Assembly (NCBI GenBank): GCA_937991435.1
Contig: CALKPY010000039.1
Location: 1-43,828, forward strand
Source of the DNA: an uncultured Acidimicrobiales bacterium
GTDB taxonomy: Bacteria; Actinomycetota; Acidimicrobiia; Acidimicrobiales; UBA10347
Direction of reading: 5' to 3'
Length of the DNA stretch: 43,828 nucleotides
The first letter of the stretch is position 1. The number at the start of each line of letters is the position of its first letter. A model generated the notes under the pieces. That model ran no database searches. It worked only from the letters and a program-made list of their open reading frames with translations, and was not told where the DNA came from. This document shows positions 8,391-16,724 of the stretch, in pieces. Made by a program: the position numbers and the translations under genes.

Positions 8391-8848
8391 ATACGGGGTC
8401 GTCGGCAACCACGAGCGATCCGTTCGACGAAACTCGCTGGTTTCGTCACAGCCGCGAGCCAGTGTCGCCGCGGTTCAAACATGACAGCGGTCAGTCGTCG
8501 CTTGAGTTCGCGCTGTTGTTGCCGGCGATCGTGTTCGTCGCCCTCGTACTCGCACAAATCGTGCTCGTCGTACAAGCCCAGGTGTCTGTCACTCACGCGG
8601 CTCGAGAAGCAGCCCGAGTGCTGGCCATCGAGCCACAAGCCGATGCACTGGCCGTAGTGGCTTTCTCAAGTGCGCTTGAGCCGCATCAAGCCGAAGTCAG
8701 CGTCGAATTTCTGCCAGCTCCGATCCCGGGCCGACAAATTGTTCGAGTGACAGTGCGCTACCAGGTGCCAGCGATCGCATCAATCGTTGACTCCTTGATC
8801 GGCGATCTCGCGGTCGACGCTCAGGCGGCGATGCTCGTCGAGGAGTAG
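8387..8848 (+). CDS. TadE-like pseudopilin
   Basis: The 153-residue protein starts at a GTG that overlaps the pilin stop (GTGA). After a ~37-residue polar N-region comes the class III prepilin signature [20 protein letters not shown], with Glu at +5, and a long membrane helix. Then follows [20 protein letters not shown], the classic TadE motif, and an extracellular C-terminal region of ~90 residues. TadE and related minor pseudopilins are exported and processed with Flp and are needed for pilus formation. No second TadE/TadG gene, prepilin peptidase (TadV) or RcpA/C genes follow. The last two would not be expected in the same form in a monoderm, but a peptidase must come from elsewhere. Confidence 0.88.
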   Translation: MNTGSSATTSDPFDETRWFRHSREPVSPRFKHDSGQSSLEFALLLPAIVFVALVLAQIVLVVQAQVSVTHAAREAARVLAIEPQADALAVVAFSSALEPHQAEVSVEFLPAPIPGRQIVRVTVRYQVPAIASIVDSLIGDLAVDAQAAMLVEE

Positions 8849-8902
8849 ATGTGCCTTAAGCCTCGTCGCCGCCGAAATGTGCGAAGTCGATCTGGCCCGT
8901 AG
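8849..8902 (+). CDS. Possible 17-residue basic peptide between tadE and cysD
   Basis: An ATG directly after the tadE stop, preceded by AGGAG at 8841-8845, opens a short frame reading [17 protein letters not shown] then TAG. Actinobacterial Tad loci often have another TadE/TadG-like gene here whose product begins with a run of Arg, so this may be the stub of a decayed gene. A leader peptide for cysD is another idea but it has only one Cys. It may equally be chance. Confidence 0.2.
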   Translation: MCLKPRRRRNVRSRSGP

Positions 8903-8945
8903 GCTTTCGAGTCAACTGTTCTCCCCTGAAGGAAGCCAGCGATTA

Positions 8946-9872
8946 ATGACGTCCGCAACGCTGCCAGATGAACTGCGTCTGACGCACCTCAAGCAGCTCG
9001 AAGCCGAAGCGATTCACATCATTCGTGAAGTCGTGTCGCAGTTCGACAAGCCAGTCATGTTGTATTCGATTGGCAAAGACTCGTCGGTTCTGTTGCACCT
9101 AGCTCGCAAAGCCTTTCATCCTGGTCGCATACCGTTTCCGTTGTTGCACGTTGACACCACGTGGAAGTTCAGCGAGATGATCACGTTTCGCGACCGCATG
9201 GCTGAAGAGATTGGGTTTGACCTGATCACTCACTCGAACCCCGACGGCATCGCCGCGGGTATCAATCCTTTCGAGCACGGTTCGAAGAACTACACCGACA
9301 TCATGAAGACGCAAGGTCTGAAGCAGGCGCTCGACGCTGGCGGTTTCGACGCGGCCTATGGCGGCGCGAGACGAGACGAAGAGAAGTCTCGGGCCAAGGA
9401 GCGCGTCTTTAGCTTTCGCGACAAAAACCATCGCTGGGATCCAAAGAATCAACGCCCAGAGCTGTGGAATCTCTACAACGGCCGGGTCAATCCAGGCGAG
9501 AGCATCAGAGTTTTCCCGATCAGTAACTGGACCGAGCTCGACATCTGGCAGTACATCCACCTCGAGGACATAGAGATCGTGCCGTTGTACTACTCAGCTG
9601 TGCGCCCAGTTGTCGAGCGCAACGGCGTTCTCATCATGGTTGATGACGACCGTTTCCAATTCGAGCCGGGCGAAGAACCCGAAATGCGTTCCGTGCGGTT
9701 CCGTACGTTGGGCTGCTACCCGCTTTCAGGCGCCGTTGAGTCCACCGCCACAACGTTGCCCGAAATCATCCAGGAAATGCTGCTGGCTACCCGCTCAGAA
9801 CGCGAGGGGCGCGTGATCGACTACGACCAATCCGGTTCGATGGAAGAGAAAAAGCGCGAGGGGTACTTCTAG
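8946..9872 (+). CDS. cysD: Sulfate adenylyltransferase subunit 2
   Basis: CysD makes adenosine 5'-phosphosulfate (APS) from sulfate and ATP, driven by the CysN GTPase. The ~308-residue protein has the PAPS-reductase/PP-loop ATPase fold: [20 protein letters not shown], then [13 protein letters not shown], the [15 protein letters not shown] loop, [16 protein letters not shown] and [14 protein letters not shown]. All are typical of CysD and look intact. I chose the ATG at 8946, which has AAGGAAG at 8929-8935 and gives the usual length; a GTG at 8877 would add 23 unrelated residues. The gene abuts cysNC directly. The 97 bases after tadE probably hold its promoter, but I see no clear one. Confidence 0.95.
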   Translation: MTSATLPDELRLTHLKQLEAEAIHIIREVVSQFDKPVMLYSIGKDSSVLLHLARKAFHPGRIPFPLLHVDTTWKFSEMITFRDRMAEEIGFDLITHSNPDGIAAGINPFEHGSKNYTDIMKTQGLKQALDAGGFDAAYGGARRDEEKSRAKERVFSFRDKNHRWDPKNQRPELWNLYNGRVNPGESIRVFPISNWTELDIWQYIHLEDIEIVPLYYSAVRPVVERNGVLIMVDDDRFQFEPGEEPEMRSVRFRTLGCYPLSGAVESTATTLPEIIQEMLLATRSEREGRVIDYDQSGSMEEKKREGYF

Positions 9873-11792
9873 ATGTCGCACCAATCAGAACTCATCGCAA
9901 CCGACATCGAGGCATACCTCGCCGAGCACGAACGCAAGGACCTACTGCGCTTCCTCACCTGCGGAAGCGTCGATGACGGAAAATCCACCTTGATCGGTCG
10001 CCTTCTTCACGACTCCAAGATGATTTACGAAGATCAACTCGCATCACTCGAAGCCGACTCGACGACTCAAGGCACGACCGGCGACGTTCCGGACCTCGCG
10101 CTGCTGACTGATGGCCTCAAAGCCGAGCGGGAACAGGGCATCACCATCGATGTTGCCTATCGGTACTTCTCAACCGCCCGTCGCAAGTTCATCATTGCCG
10201 ACACGCCAGGCCACGAGCAATACACGCGCAACATGGTCACGGGCGCCTCGACCTGCCAGCTGGCAATAATTCTCATCGACGCCCGGTACGGCGTACTGGC
10301 GCAAACCAAGCGCCACACCTACATCGCCAGTCTTCTCGGTATTCGCAACGTTGTCGTCGCGATCAACAAAATGGACCTCGTCGACTGGTCCCAAGACAAG
10401 TTCAACACCATTTGTGAGCAGTACCGAGAGTTTGCCAAGTCCCTTGAACTCGTTGATCCTTACTTCTTGCCGATGTCTGCACTACTCGGCGACAACGTCG
10501 TCGACGCTGGCGAGAACCTGGGGTGGTTCAGTGGCCCATCGCTGATGGAGCACCTTGAGACGGTCGATGTAGAACGCGGCATAGACCTTGACAACTTCCG
10601 TATGCCTGTGCAAATGGTTGTTCGACCCGATCTTGACTTTCGAGGTTTCGCAGGCACGATTTCGTCAGGCGTTATTCGCCCAGGCGATGAAGTTGTGTCG
10701 TTACCGTCTGGCATCTCGTCGCGTATCGCCCGAATCGTGACCTTTGACGGTGACCTCGATGTTGCCGGACCAGGCTCTGCTGTCACCCTCACGTTGACCG
10801 ATGAGATCGACGTCAGCCGTGGAGATCTGTTGGTCAAGGCTGGCCAAGCGACGACTCGAGCCCATGACGTCGATGCCATGGTCGTGTGGATGTCTGAAGC
10901 CGGTATGGAACCGGGGCGCCAATACGCCATGCAGTCGTCGAACGGCATCAGCAACGCATCGATTACCGCGATTCGTCATCGTGTGGACATCAACAACCTC
11001 GAGCTGCAGCAGGCGGCGTCACTCGAACTGAACGACATCGCCCAATGCTCGCTCACCTCTGATCGAGAGCTCTTGTTCGACGCGTACGGCGTCAACCACG
11101 ACACCGGCTCGTTCATCTTCGTCGACCGGCTGTCGAACGCGACCGTTGCGGCCGGCATGATCGTTGGCGCCGCATCGGCTTGGGACCTTGCTCCTGAGTC
11201 GAGTCTTACCCGCACTGCCAGCGACATCACCGCCGAAGAACGCACAGTGCGATTCGGGCAGGTGCCATGCACGGTGCTACTCACCGGACTTAGCGCCGCA
11301 GGCAAATCGACTATTGCAGCGACGCTCGCTCGACGGCTCTTTGATCTGGGCAAGACCGCAATCCGGCTCGACGGCGAGAACGTGCGCATGGGAATTAGTC
11401 GCGACCTCGGATTCAGTGCTCAAGAGCGATCCGAAAACTTGCGACGTGTATCGGAAGTCGCGCGGCTGCTGAACGATCAAGGGCTGGTCGCGATTGCTGC
11501 GCTTGCGGCCCCCAAAGCAACGACTCGCGAGCGCGCGAGGAACCTGATCGGATCTGATCGGTACGTTGAGATCTTTGTCGACACCCCACTTGATATCTGC
11601 CGCGAGCGCGATCCGAATGGCCTCTATGAGGCAGCGGATCGTGGCGACATTCCGCAGTTCCCAGGCGTCTCGGCGACCTATGACCGCCCAATCGACATGG
11701 ACCTTCGGGTAGACACATCGGTGCAGTCAACGCGCGAGTGCGTGGAGCAGATCATTGCTGTGCTTACCGAGCGCGGCTTCATGCATGGTTGA
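9873..11792 (+). CDS. cysNC: Sulfate adenylyltransferase subunit 1 fused to a degenerate APS kinase domain (CysNC)
   Basis: The 639-residue fusion has an N-terminal CysN GTPase with [19 protein letters not shown] (G1), [13 protein letters not shown] (G3), NKMDLV (G4) and SALLGDNV (G5), then beta-barrel domains. From about residue 460 there is an APS-kinase (CysC) domain, an arrangement known as CysNC or NodQ. The GTPase half looks functional. The kinase half deviates at active positions: P-loop GLSAAGKST for [13 protein letters not shown] for DGDN, and Ala546-Pro in ALAAPKATT where active enzymes have Ser-Pro-Tyr/Phe. The later loop reads [11 protein letters not shown] instead of FTGISAPYE. 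Kinase activity of the fusion is therefore doubtful and the separate cysC may supply it. A GAGGGG run precedes the ATG. Confidence 0.93.
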   Translation: MSHQSELIATDIEAYLAEHERKDLLRFLTCGSVDDGKSTLIGRLLHDSKMIYEDQLASLEADSTTQGTTGDVPDLALLTDGLKAEREQGITIDVAYRYFSTARRKFIIADTPGHEQYTRNMVTGASTCQLAIILIDARYGVLAQTKRHTYIASLLGIRNVVVAINKMDLVDWSQDKFNTICEQYREFAKSLELVDPYFLPMSALLGDNVVDAGENLGWFSGPSLMEHLETVDVERGIDLDNFRMPVQMVVRPDLDFRGFAGTISSGVIRPGDEVVSLPSGISSRIARIVTFDGDLDVAGPGSAVTLTLTDEIDVSRGDLLVKAGQATTRAHDVDAMVVWMSEAGMEPGRQYAMQSSNGISNASITAIRHRVDINNLELQQAASLELNDIAQCSLTSDRELLFDAYGVNHDTGSFIFVDRLSNATVAAGMIVGAASAWDLAPESSLTRTASDITAEERTVRFGQVPCTVLLTGLSAAGKSTIAATLARRLFDLGKTAIRLDGENVRMGISRDLGFSAQERSENLRRVSEVARLLNDQGLVAIAALAAPKATTRERARNLIGSDRYVEIFVDTPLDICRERDPNGLYEAADRGDIPQFPGVSATYDRPIDMDLRVDTSVQSTRECVEQIIAVLTERGFMHG

Positions 11793-12390
11793 TCAAGTGG
11801 CGGAATCCCCGGTGTCTCAGAACATCGTGCGAGCCGACGGCCGAGTTACCGGTGCCGACCGAGCGGCGAATCTTGGTCACGAATCGCGAACTGTCTGGTT
11901 TACCGGATTGTCCGGATCAGGCAAGTCCACCCTTGCGTTCGCGGTCGAAGAGGCTTTGGTCAAAAAAGGGATCGCAACCTATGTCCTCGACGGTGACAAC
12001 GTTCGATTTGGACTCAATCGGGATCTCGGTTTTGCACCCGAAGATCGCACCGAGAACATTCGGAGAATTGGTGAGGTGTGCCGGCTGTTTCAAGACGCTG
12101 GCTTCGTTGTGTTGACAGCGTTTGTGTCGCCGTATCTCGCTGATCGTCAGGCGGTGCGAGATCTGCATCCCAAAGGCGCTTTTCTCGAAGTGTTCGTCGA
12201 CACACCCCTTGCTGTGTGCGAGCAACGTGACGTCAAAGGCCTTTACGCGAGAGCTCGAGCAGGCGAGATTCCAGAGTTCACTGGTATCAGCGCGCCGTAC
12301 GAGGCGCCGCTCGCGGCGGAGATTCGCGTCGACACAACCTTGCCGATCGACGAGTGTGTTGACTTGGTGATCGCTGCGCTCGAGCTGTAA
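11785..12390 (+). CDS. cysC: Adenylylsulfate (APS) kinase
   Basis: CysC phosphorylates APS to PAPS, used for sulfate reduction or sulfation. The 201-residue protein has every hallmark: P-loop [55 protein letters not shown] with the catalytic Ser at about 115, [19 protein letters not shown] and SAPYEAP. I placed the start at ATG 11785, which overlaps the end of cysNC by eight bases in another frame; the upstream extension merely re-reads cysNC. The window thus encodes two APS-kinase domains in a row, and only this one looks fully active. It ends the sulfate-activation operon. Confidence 0.95.
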   Translation: MVDQVAESPVSQNIVRADGRVTGADRAANLGHESRTVWFTGLSGSGKSTLAFAVEEALVKKGIATYVLDGDNVRFGLNRDLGFAPEDRTENIRRIGEVCRLFQDAGFVVLTAFVSPYLADRQAVRDLHPKGAFLEVFVDTPLAVCEQRDVKGLYARARAGEIPEFTGISAPYEAPLAAEIRVDTTLPIDECVDLVIAALEL

Positions 12391-12431
12391 CTGGTTGCAT
12401 CGCCGGCTCGGGCTGGTGGGCGTTGTGCGTC

Positions 12432-12437
12432 TAGAGT
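12432..12437 (+). promoter_or_regulatory. Candidate -10 box TAGAGT of a leaderless promoter for the ABC operon
   Basis: TAGAGT fits TAnnnT and ends nine bases before the ATG at 12447. The gene has no Shine-Dalgarno. No clear -35 is visible in the 56-base gap after cysC. Confidence 0.4.
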
Positions 12438-12446
12438 CTGCGCTTG

Positions 12447-13424
12447 ATGGCAACACCGGTGATTTCGGCTTCCTCAGTCGCGAAGAGCTTTGGGTCGACC
12501 CAGGTTCTGACTGATGTCTCAATGCAGGTTCCTCGTGGCATTACAGGACTGCTTGGCTCGAACGGAGCAGGTAAGACCACCTTCCTTTCTCTGGTGCTTG
12601 GGCTAGAAGCTCGCGACGGTGGCGATCTGCAGGTGCTGGGCGCCGACCCGACAACAGCTGGCCCCGATATCAGGGCGCGTATCGGATACTCGCCTGAACA
12701 TCACCATCTCCCTGCCGATGTGCAGGCCGCGGACTTGGTCAGGCACCTCGCCCAATTGCACGGACTGCCGTTTCAGGCCAGCACTGAGCGCGCGAGTGAC
12801 GCGTTGTGGATGGTGGGCCTGGGCGAAGAGCGATTTCGGCCGATAGGAACGATGTCGACCGGCCAACGTCAACGCGTCAAGCTGGCCGCGGCAATTGCCC
12901 ATGACCCTGAACTGGTATTGCTCGATGAACCCACCGACGGTCTCGATCCCGTGCAACGAGACGAAATGCTCGAGCTCATTCATCGCATTGGAAATGTCTA
13001 CGGCATCAGTGTGATGCTGTCGTCGCATTTACTTGACGAAGTCGAGCGCATTTGCGACCACGTTGTCATCATCGCCAATGGTTCAGTTCGCCAAGCAGGA
13101 TCGCTCGATGAATTGCGTGGCGCAAACGTTGGCTTACTCGTCGAGCTCGATTCCAAGGTCGACGAGGTTGTGGCATCTCTTCGCTCTGTCGGGCTCAACG
13201 TTGGCATCGATGGGTCCCGCCTGCAGGTTCAGGCAGGCACGGCCCCGCTTGTCGACGGATGGTCAATGCACGATCTGGTGACCGACGCGGTGGCAGCTCA
13301 CGGTGCTGGCTTGCGTCGCCTTGTTGATCGAACCGTGTCGCTCGAAGATGTGTTCCTCGAGTCAAACACACCTTTTGGGGTCAACTCGGATACGAGATCT
13401 CAGTTAACTGGAGCACCCACATGA
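12447..13424 (+). CDS. ABC transporter ATP-binding protein (first pair)
   Basis: The 325-residue ATPase has Walker A LLGSNGAGKTTFLSLVLGLE, the signature MSTGQRQRVKLAAAIAHDPE, Walker B LVLLDEPTDGLDP and the switch His in MLSSHLLDEVERICDHV. A C-terminal domain of ~90 residues follows, as in CcmA/DrrA-type exporters. It would energise the permease encoded next, which it overlaps by ATGA. The substrate is unknown; drug, lipid or peptide export are all possible for this type. I prefer ATG 12447 to the TTG at 12444. A TAGAGT box sits just upstream, so translation may be leaderless. Four genes here overlap in series as two ATPase/permease pairs. Confidence 0.92.
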   Translation: MATPVISASSVAKSFGSTQVLTDVSMQVPRGITGLLGSNGAGKTTFLSLVLGLEARDGGDLQVLGADPTTAGPDIRARIGYSPEHHHLPADVQAADLVRHLAQLHGLPFQASTERASDALWMVGLGEERFRPIGTMSTGQRQRVKLAAAIAHDPELVLLDEPTDGLDPVQRDEMLELIHRIGNVYGISVMLSSHLLDEVERICDHVVIIANGSVRQAGSLDELRGANVGLLVELDSKVDEVVASLRSVGLNVGIDGSRLQVQAGTAPLVDGWSMHDLVTDAVAAHGAGLRRLVDRTVSLEDVFLESNTPFGVNSDTRSQLTGAPT

Positions 13425-14287
13425 GTGCCCAGATCCATGATCGTGGGTATCGGGCATACGACGGCGAACGCGCTGGCGAACGATGGGCGATCCGCAGCCT
13501 TGCGCTGCACAGCGTACGAAGGGCGCTCGGTCTCAAACGGTCCGGGCGACACAAGATCGCTCCAGTGCTCACCATTATCTTCGCTTTTGTCCCAGCCATA
13601 GGACTGGCGGCGGCCGCGATGTTTCTTGGTCGTGAGATCGCCGAGAACCTGCCGAGCTATGCCGACTACTACGGCCTGATCTCGTTCGCGTTGCTGCTGT
13701 TCACCGCTGCGGTCGTTCCAGGGGTACTCACCACCGACCGAACCTCGGGCATGCTGGCGTTGTATCTCGCTTCCCCGCTCACCCGCACCACCTACGTCGT
13801 GGCCAAGGCTCTCGGCATCTTTGCCGTGATGCTGATCGTGACCCTGGGCCCAGTGCTGTTTCTCGTGATCGCGTTTGTTTTTGTCGACGCTGGTCCGACG
13901 GGGTTGGAATTTTTCACAGTGTTTGGCAAAGCGCTGCTTGCAGGAATCCTGGCTGGTGTGTTCTGGACAAGCCTCGGCATGTTGATCTCATCGTTTCCGA
14001 AGCGATGGGGAATCGCGAGCGTCGCGATCGTCGGAACAGTGTTCGTCATGAACTTTTCGGTTGCCCTCTTAACCGAACAAGCCGATGCTCCAGCATCACT
14101 CGTGTACTTCGCGCCGCCCATGATCATGGGTGAAGCTTGGCAACGGATCTTCGGCCAGTTCTCATTCGATCTCGACGCACTCGACGGTCAACCGTCGGCG
14201 CTCATCATCATGGCCGCCGTTGGCTATACCTTGGCGTTGACCGTGGGCACGTGGTGGCAGTACCAACGCATCGAGGTTGACCGATGA
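13421..14287 (+). CDS. ABC-2-type transporter permease (first pair)
   Basis: The 288-residue membrane protein has about six helices: APVLTIIFAFVPAIGLAAAA, GLISFALLLFTAAVVPGVLT, FAVMLIVTLGPVLFLVIAFV, KALLAGILAGVFWTSLGMLI, SVAIVGTVFVMNFSVALLTE and ALIIMAAVGYTLALTVGTWW. An N-terminal cytoplasmic part includes DRGYRAYDGERAGERWAIRS. The TDRTSGMLALYLASPLTRTTYV stretch is typical of ABC-2 permeases. It overlaps its ATPase gene upstream and the second ATPase gene downstream by ATGA, so all four genes are likely one transcript. The substrate is unknown. Confidence 0.85.
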   Translation: MSAQIHDRGYRAYDGERAGERWAIRSLALHSVRRALGLKRSGRHKIAPVLTIIFAFVPAIGLAAAAMFLGREIAENLPSYADYYGLISFALLLFTAAVVPGVLTTDRTSGMLALYLASPLTRTTYVVAKALGIFAVMLIVTLGPVLFLVIAFVFVDAGPTGLEFFTVFGKALLAGILAGVFWTSLGMLISSFPKRWGIASVAIVGTVFVMNFSVALLTEQADAPASLVYFAPPMIMGEAWQRIFGQFSFDLDALDGQPSALIIMAAVGYTLALTVGTWWQYQRIEVDR

Positions 14288-15306
14288 CGACCTCACCTGC
14301 TGGGCAAACTGGTCATTCCGCTGCGCAGCCGCCCCCGCCGCCGCCCGGAGCTGTCCCGCTGGCTGCCGTTCCTGTTGCAGTCGCATCCGATGCGCTGGTT
14401 GTCGTTGACCGGGTATCGAAGTGGTTTGGTGACCTCGTAGCTGTCAGCGATGTGAGTTTCGCGGTGGGTTCAGGGGTGACCGCTCTGTTGGGGCCCAACG
14501 GAGCGGGCAAGTCAACAATGCTGCGCCTGATGTGTGGCATGGCGACGCCGTCGAGCGGCACAGTTCGAATCTTGGGCAAGGATCCGCGAACCGACCCGTC
14601 GGCAGCTGCCGATATTGGGCTTGCGCCGCAACAAGAATCGGTGTTCGCGTTTATGAGCGCCCTCGAGTTTGTGCGGGTATCGGCCCAGTTGCAGGGTCTC
14701 GGCAACCCCGAAGAGCGCGCCCGTCAGGTGTTGCAGACCGTCGAGCTTGATCCCGATGATTCCCGTCGCTTGCCGACCTACAGCAAGGGCATGCGTCAAC
14801 GCGTCAAGTTGGCGCAGGCAATCGTGCACGAGCCCAAAGTGATCTTGCTCGACGAGCCGCTGAGCGGTCTGGATCCTCGGCAACGGTTGAACATGGTGGC
14901 GTTGTTTCATCGACTCGGTGACGCGGGGCGGGCGGTCATTGTCTCAAGTCATGTGCTCGAGGAAGTCGAGCGCTTTGGTTCTGACGTGATCGTGATCGAC
15001 AAGGGCCGTCTGGCCGCACAAGGCGACTTTCGCAAAATCAGATCACAAATGGATGACCGGCCTCGACGCCTACGTGTTGCGTCAGATCGACCTCGGTTGT
15101 TGGCCGGCGCTCTGATTGGTCAGCCGAGCGTGTCGAGCGTGTCGATCGATGGCATGCACATCATGGTTGATACAACAGACATCGTGGCCTTCAGCCAGCT
15201 GGTTGCACCACTTGCGAAACAAGCCGGCGCCCGCTTGGTAGAAGTCAAACCACTCGATGAGGATCTGGAGAGCGTGTTTCGATATCTGGTCGGTCCACGC
15301 TCATGA
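14284..15306 (+). CDS. ABC transporter ATP-binding protein (second pair)
   Basis: The 340-residue ATPase has Walker A LLGPNGAGKSTMLRLMCGMA, the Q-loop GLAPQQESVF, the signature YSKGMRQRVKLAQAIVHEPK, Walker B VILLDEPLSGLDP and VIVSSHVLEEVERF. It carries an extra Pro/Ala-rich N-terminal tail with six prolines in a row that precedes the first strand. The true start could be internal, but the ATGA overlap with the upstream permease supports this one. The C-terminal domain (about residues 260-340) resembles that of the first ATPase, so the pairs may come from an old duplication, with two ATPases and two permeases possibly forming one complex (inference). Confidence 0.92.
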   Translation: MTTSPAGQTGHSAAQPPPPPPGAVPLAAVPVAVASDALVVVDRVSKWFGDLVAVSDVSFAVGSGVTALLGPNGAGKSTMLRLMCGMATPSSGTVRILGKDPRTDPSAAADIGLAPQQESVFAFMSALEFVRVSAQLQGLGNPEERARQVLQTVELDPDDSRRLPTYSKGMRQRVKLAQAIVHEPKVILLDEPLSGLDPRQRLNMVALFHRLGDAGRAVIVSSHVLEEVERFGSDVIVIDKGRLAAQGDFRKIRSQMDDRPRRLRVASDRPRLLAGALIGQPSVSSVSIDGMHIMVDTTDIVAFSQLVAPLAKQAGARLVEVKPLDEDLESVFRYLVGPRS

Positions 15307-16127
15307 GTTCGGCGCCGCCACCACCCAGCCCAACGTCGCCAGGTTCGGCCACCGTCCCGGGGTCTCCGACGGCGCTGGGGTCGCCGACCTTGGCTTCTGC
15401 TGCTCGGGCGGTCGACGTATCGGCGACAGGCATGATTCCGGTTTTGTACCGTTTACTGCTCAAGGGGCAACTCACCAAAGGCCGCCTTGTAGGGCTAGGG
15501 GCGCTAGCCGGGGTTGCCTTGGTGTTGGCAATTGCATCGCGAGGCACGCTCATCGAGCGCGAACAGGTAGAGGTCTTGGTCAGCTACGGGCTAGGTCTCA
15601 TGGTGCCGCTGGCTGCGCTCATGCTTGCGACGCCGATGATCGGCAACCTTATAGAAGACCGACTGCTCGTCTATCTCTGGCTCAAACCGATTCCGCGCTG
15701 GTATCTCGCGGTCGCTGGTGTGGCTGCCGTTGTCACGGTCCTTGTTCCAGTGGTGGTGCTTCCTTTGGTGGTGTCGGCGATCGTGATGGGCCTGCCAGGT
15801 CTCGTAATACCGATCGCGTTTGCAGCCCTTCTTGGGGCTATCGCCTATGGGGCGGTCTACGTCTTCTTTGGGGCGCAGTTCAGCGTGGGACTCTGGATGG
15901 GTATTGCGTACCTCGTGCTATGGGAACAGACGATGTCACGATTCAGCGATGGCACCGCAGCACTTTCGATTCGGAACTATCTTGCGACCATCGCGAGCAC
16001 CGGCACTGATGCTCGAATCGCCGACGCAACCAGATCGACGCCCGCTTCGATCATTGCGCCGATCGCAGTCGCCGTCGTTGCCACCGGGCTCACTGCGTGG
16101 GCGTTGAAGCGACGAGATATTGACTGA
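15303..16127 (+). CDS. ABC transporter permease (second pair)
   Basis: The 274-residue protein has a Pro/Ser-rich N-terminal tail of ~35 residues and then about six hydrophobic helices, including LGALAGVALVLAIASRGTLI, YGLGLMVPLAALMLATPMIG, VAAVVTVLVPVVVLPLVVSA, IPIAFAALLGAIAYGAVYVF and IIAPIAVAVVATGLTAWALK. The motif IEDRLLVYLWLKPIPRWYLA fits an ABC-2-like permease. It overlaps the second ATPase gene by ATGA. No substrate can be assigned. It ends convergently with the small membrane-protein gene at 16164, with a short hairpin between them. Confidence 0.82.
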   Translation: MSSAPPPPSPTSPGSATVPGSPTALGSPTLASAARAVDVSATGMIPVLYRLLLKGQLTKGRLVGLGALAGVALVLAIASRGTLIEREQVEVLVSYGLGLMVPLAALMLATPMIGNLIEDRLLVYLWLKPIPRWYLAVAGVAAVVTVLVPVVVLPLVVSAIVMGLPGLVIPIAFAALLGAIAYGAVYVFFGAQFSVGLWMGIAYLVLWEQTMSRFSDGTAALSIRNYLATIASTGTDARIADATRSTPASIIAPIAVAVVATGLTAWALKRRDID

Positions 16128-16135
16128 TGTCTTTG

Positions 16136-16156
16136 CCCGAGGTTGATCCTCGAGGG
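16136..16156. terminator. Weak hairpin between convergent genes
   Basis: CGAGG at 16138-16142 pairs with CCTCG at 16148-16152 around loop TTGAT, extended outward by CC/GG across one bulged base. It sits between the convergent stops of the permease and the small membrane protein. There is no T-run, so termination is only a guess. Confidence 0.3.
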
Positions 16157-16163
16157 AAACGGG

Positions 16164-16346
16164 TCAGTCGTCGTTCTTGATCGTCATGCCTGATTCGGCG
16201 AGTTCCATGAGCTCGCTGCCTTGGTGAGTCGTGTCTACATCGCGATTGAGCAGGCCCGTGAACAAAGCCACAAAGGCCGTGCTGCTCATGAGGATTCCGA
16301 CGGGCGCCAACACGAGGATGACGATCATGATGATGGTTCCGGTCAT
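16164..16346 (-). CDS. Small single-pass membrane protein (60 aa), unknown function
   Basis: The product starts MTGTIIMIVILVLAPVGILM and has one long hydrophobic region (about residues 4-33) followed by a polar acidic tail (NRDVDTTHQGSELMELAESG). I consider it real because AGGGAG (16355-16360) lies ahead of the ATG with normal spacing and the start follows the ridA stop after only three bases, suggesting coupled translation. No family is recognised. It could be a small regulator or accessory subunit of a membrane complex, but nothing in the sequence shows this. Confidence 0.6.
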   Translation of the reverse strand: MTGTIIMIVILVLAPVGILMSSTAFVALFTGLLNRDVDTTHQGSELMELAESGMTIKNDD

Positions 16347-16349
16347 CGT

Positions 16350-16724
16350 TCAAGCTCCCTTGGAATGGGCCCAAGCTTCGATCTCGACCCGTGCGCCGGC
16401 TGGAAGCCCAGCAACAGCGACCGCCGATCGCGTGGGGCGATGGTCGCCGAACGCTTCGATGTAGGCATTGTTCATGTCGGCGTAGTCGCCCATGTCGGTC
16501 AAGAAGACTGTGGTCTTCACGACGTCGTTGAGAGAAGCGCCTTGTGTTGCAAGAAGCTCGGCCATGTTCGCTAGTGCCTGGGTGACCTGTTGGCCCACCG
16601 TGTCACCGACAAGTTTGCCATCGACAAGCGCCACCTGCCCAGAACAGATAACCCAGTCGCCTGCTCGAATCACTGGGGTGTACGGGCCAAGTGGTTTGTT
16701 CACGTTGTCGATGTTAGCTGTCAC
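16350..16724 (-). CDS. RidA/YjgF/Rid family protein (enamine/imine deaminase or relative)
   Basis: The ~124-residue protein shows the Rid fold: GPYTPVIRAGDWVICSGQVA, the QQVTQALANMAELLATQGAS helix, DVVKTTVFLTDMGDYADMNN, NAYIEAFGDHRPTRSAVAVA and LPAGARVEIEAWAH. The Arg of RPTRSAV and the Glu of VEIEAWA match the active-site region of RidA, which hydrolyses reactive 2-aminoacrylate and related imines. I chose the GTG at 16724, which overlaps the end of the upstream XDH-like gene; a GTG at 16703 is an alternative. It is coupled to both neighbours. The link to a molybdenum hydroxylase-like gene is unexplained; some Rid relatives act on purine or pyrimidine breakdown products, so a nucleobase pathway is conceivable (inference). 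Confidence 0.85.
   Translation of the reverse strand: MTANIDNVNKPLGPYTPVIRAGDWVICSGQVALVDGKLVGDTVGQQVTQALANMAELLATQGASLNDVVKTTVFLTDMGDYADMNNAYIEAFGDHRPTRSAVAVAGLPAGARVEIEAWAHSKGA

Noticed and set aside
8849..8902. Cysteine-sensing leader peptide before cysD
   Set aside because: The frame has only one Cys and no clear attenuator pair follows, so I keep it only as a low-confidence small frame.
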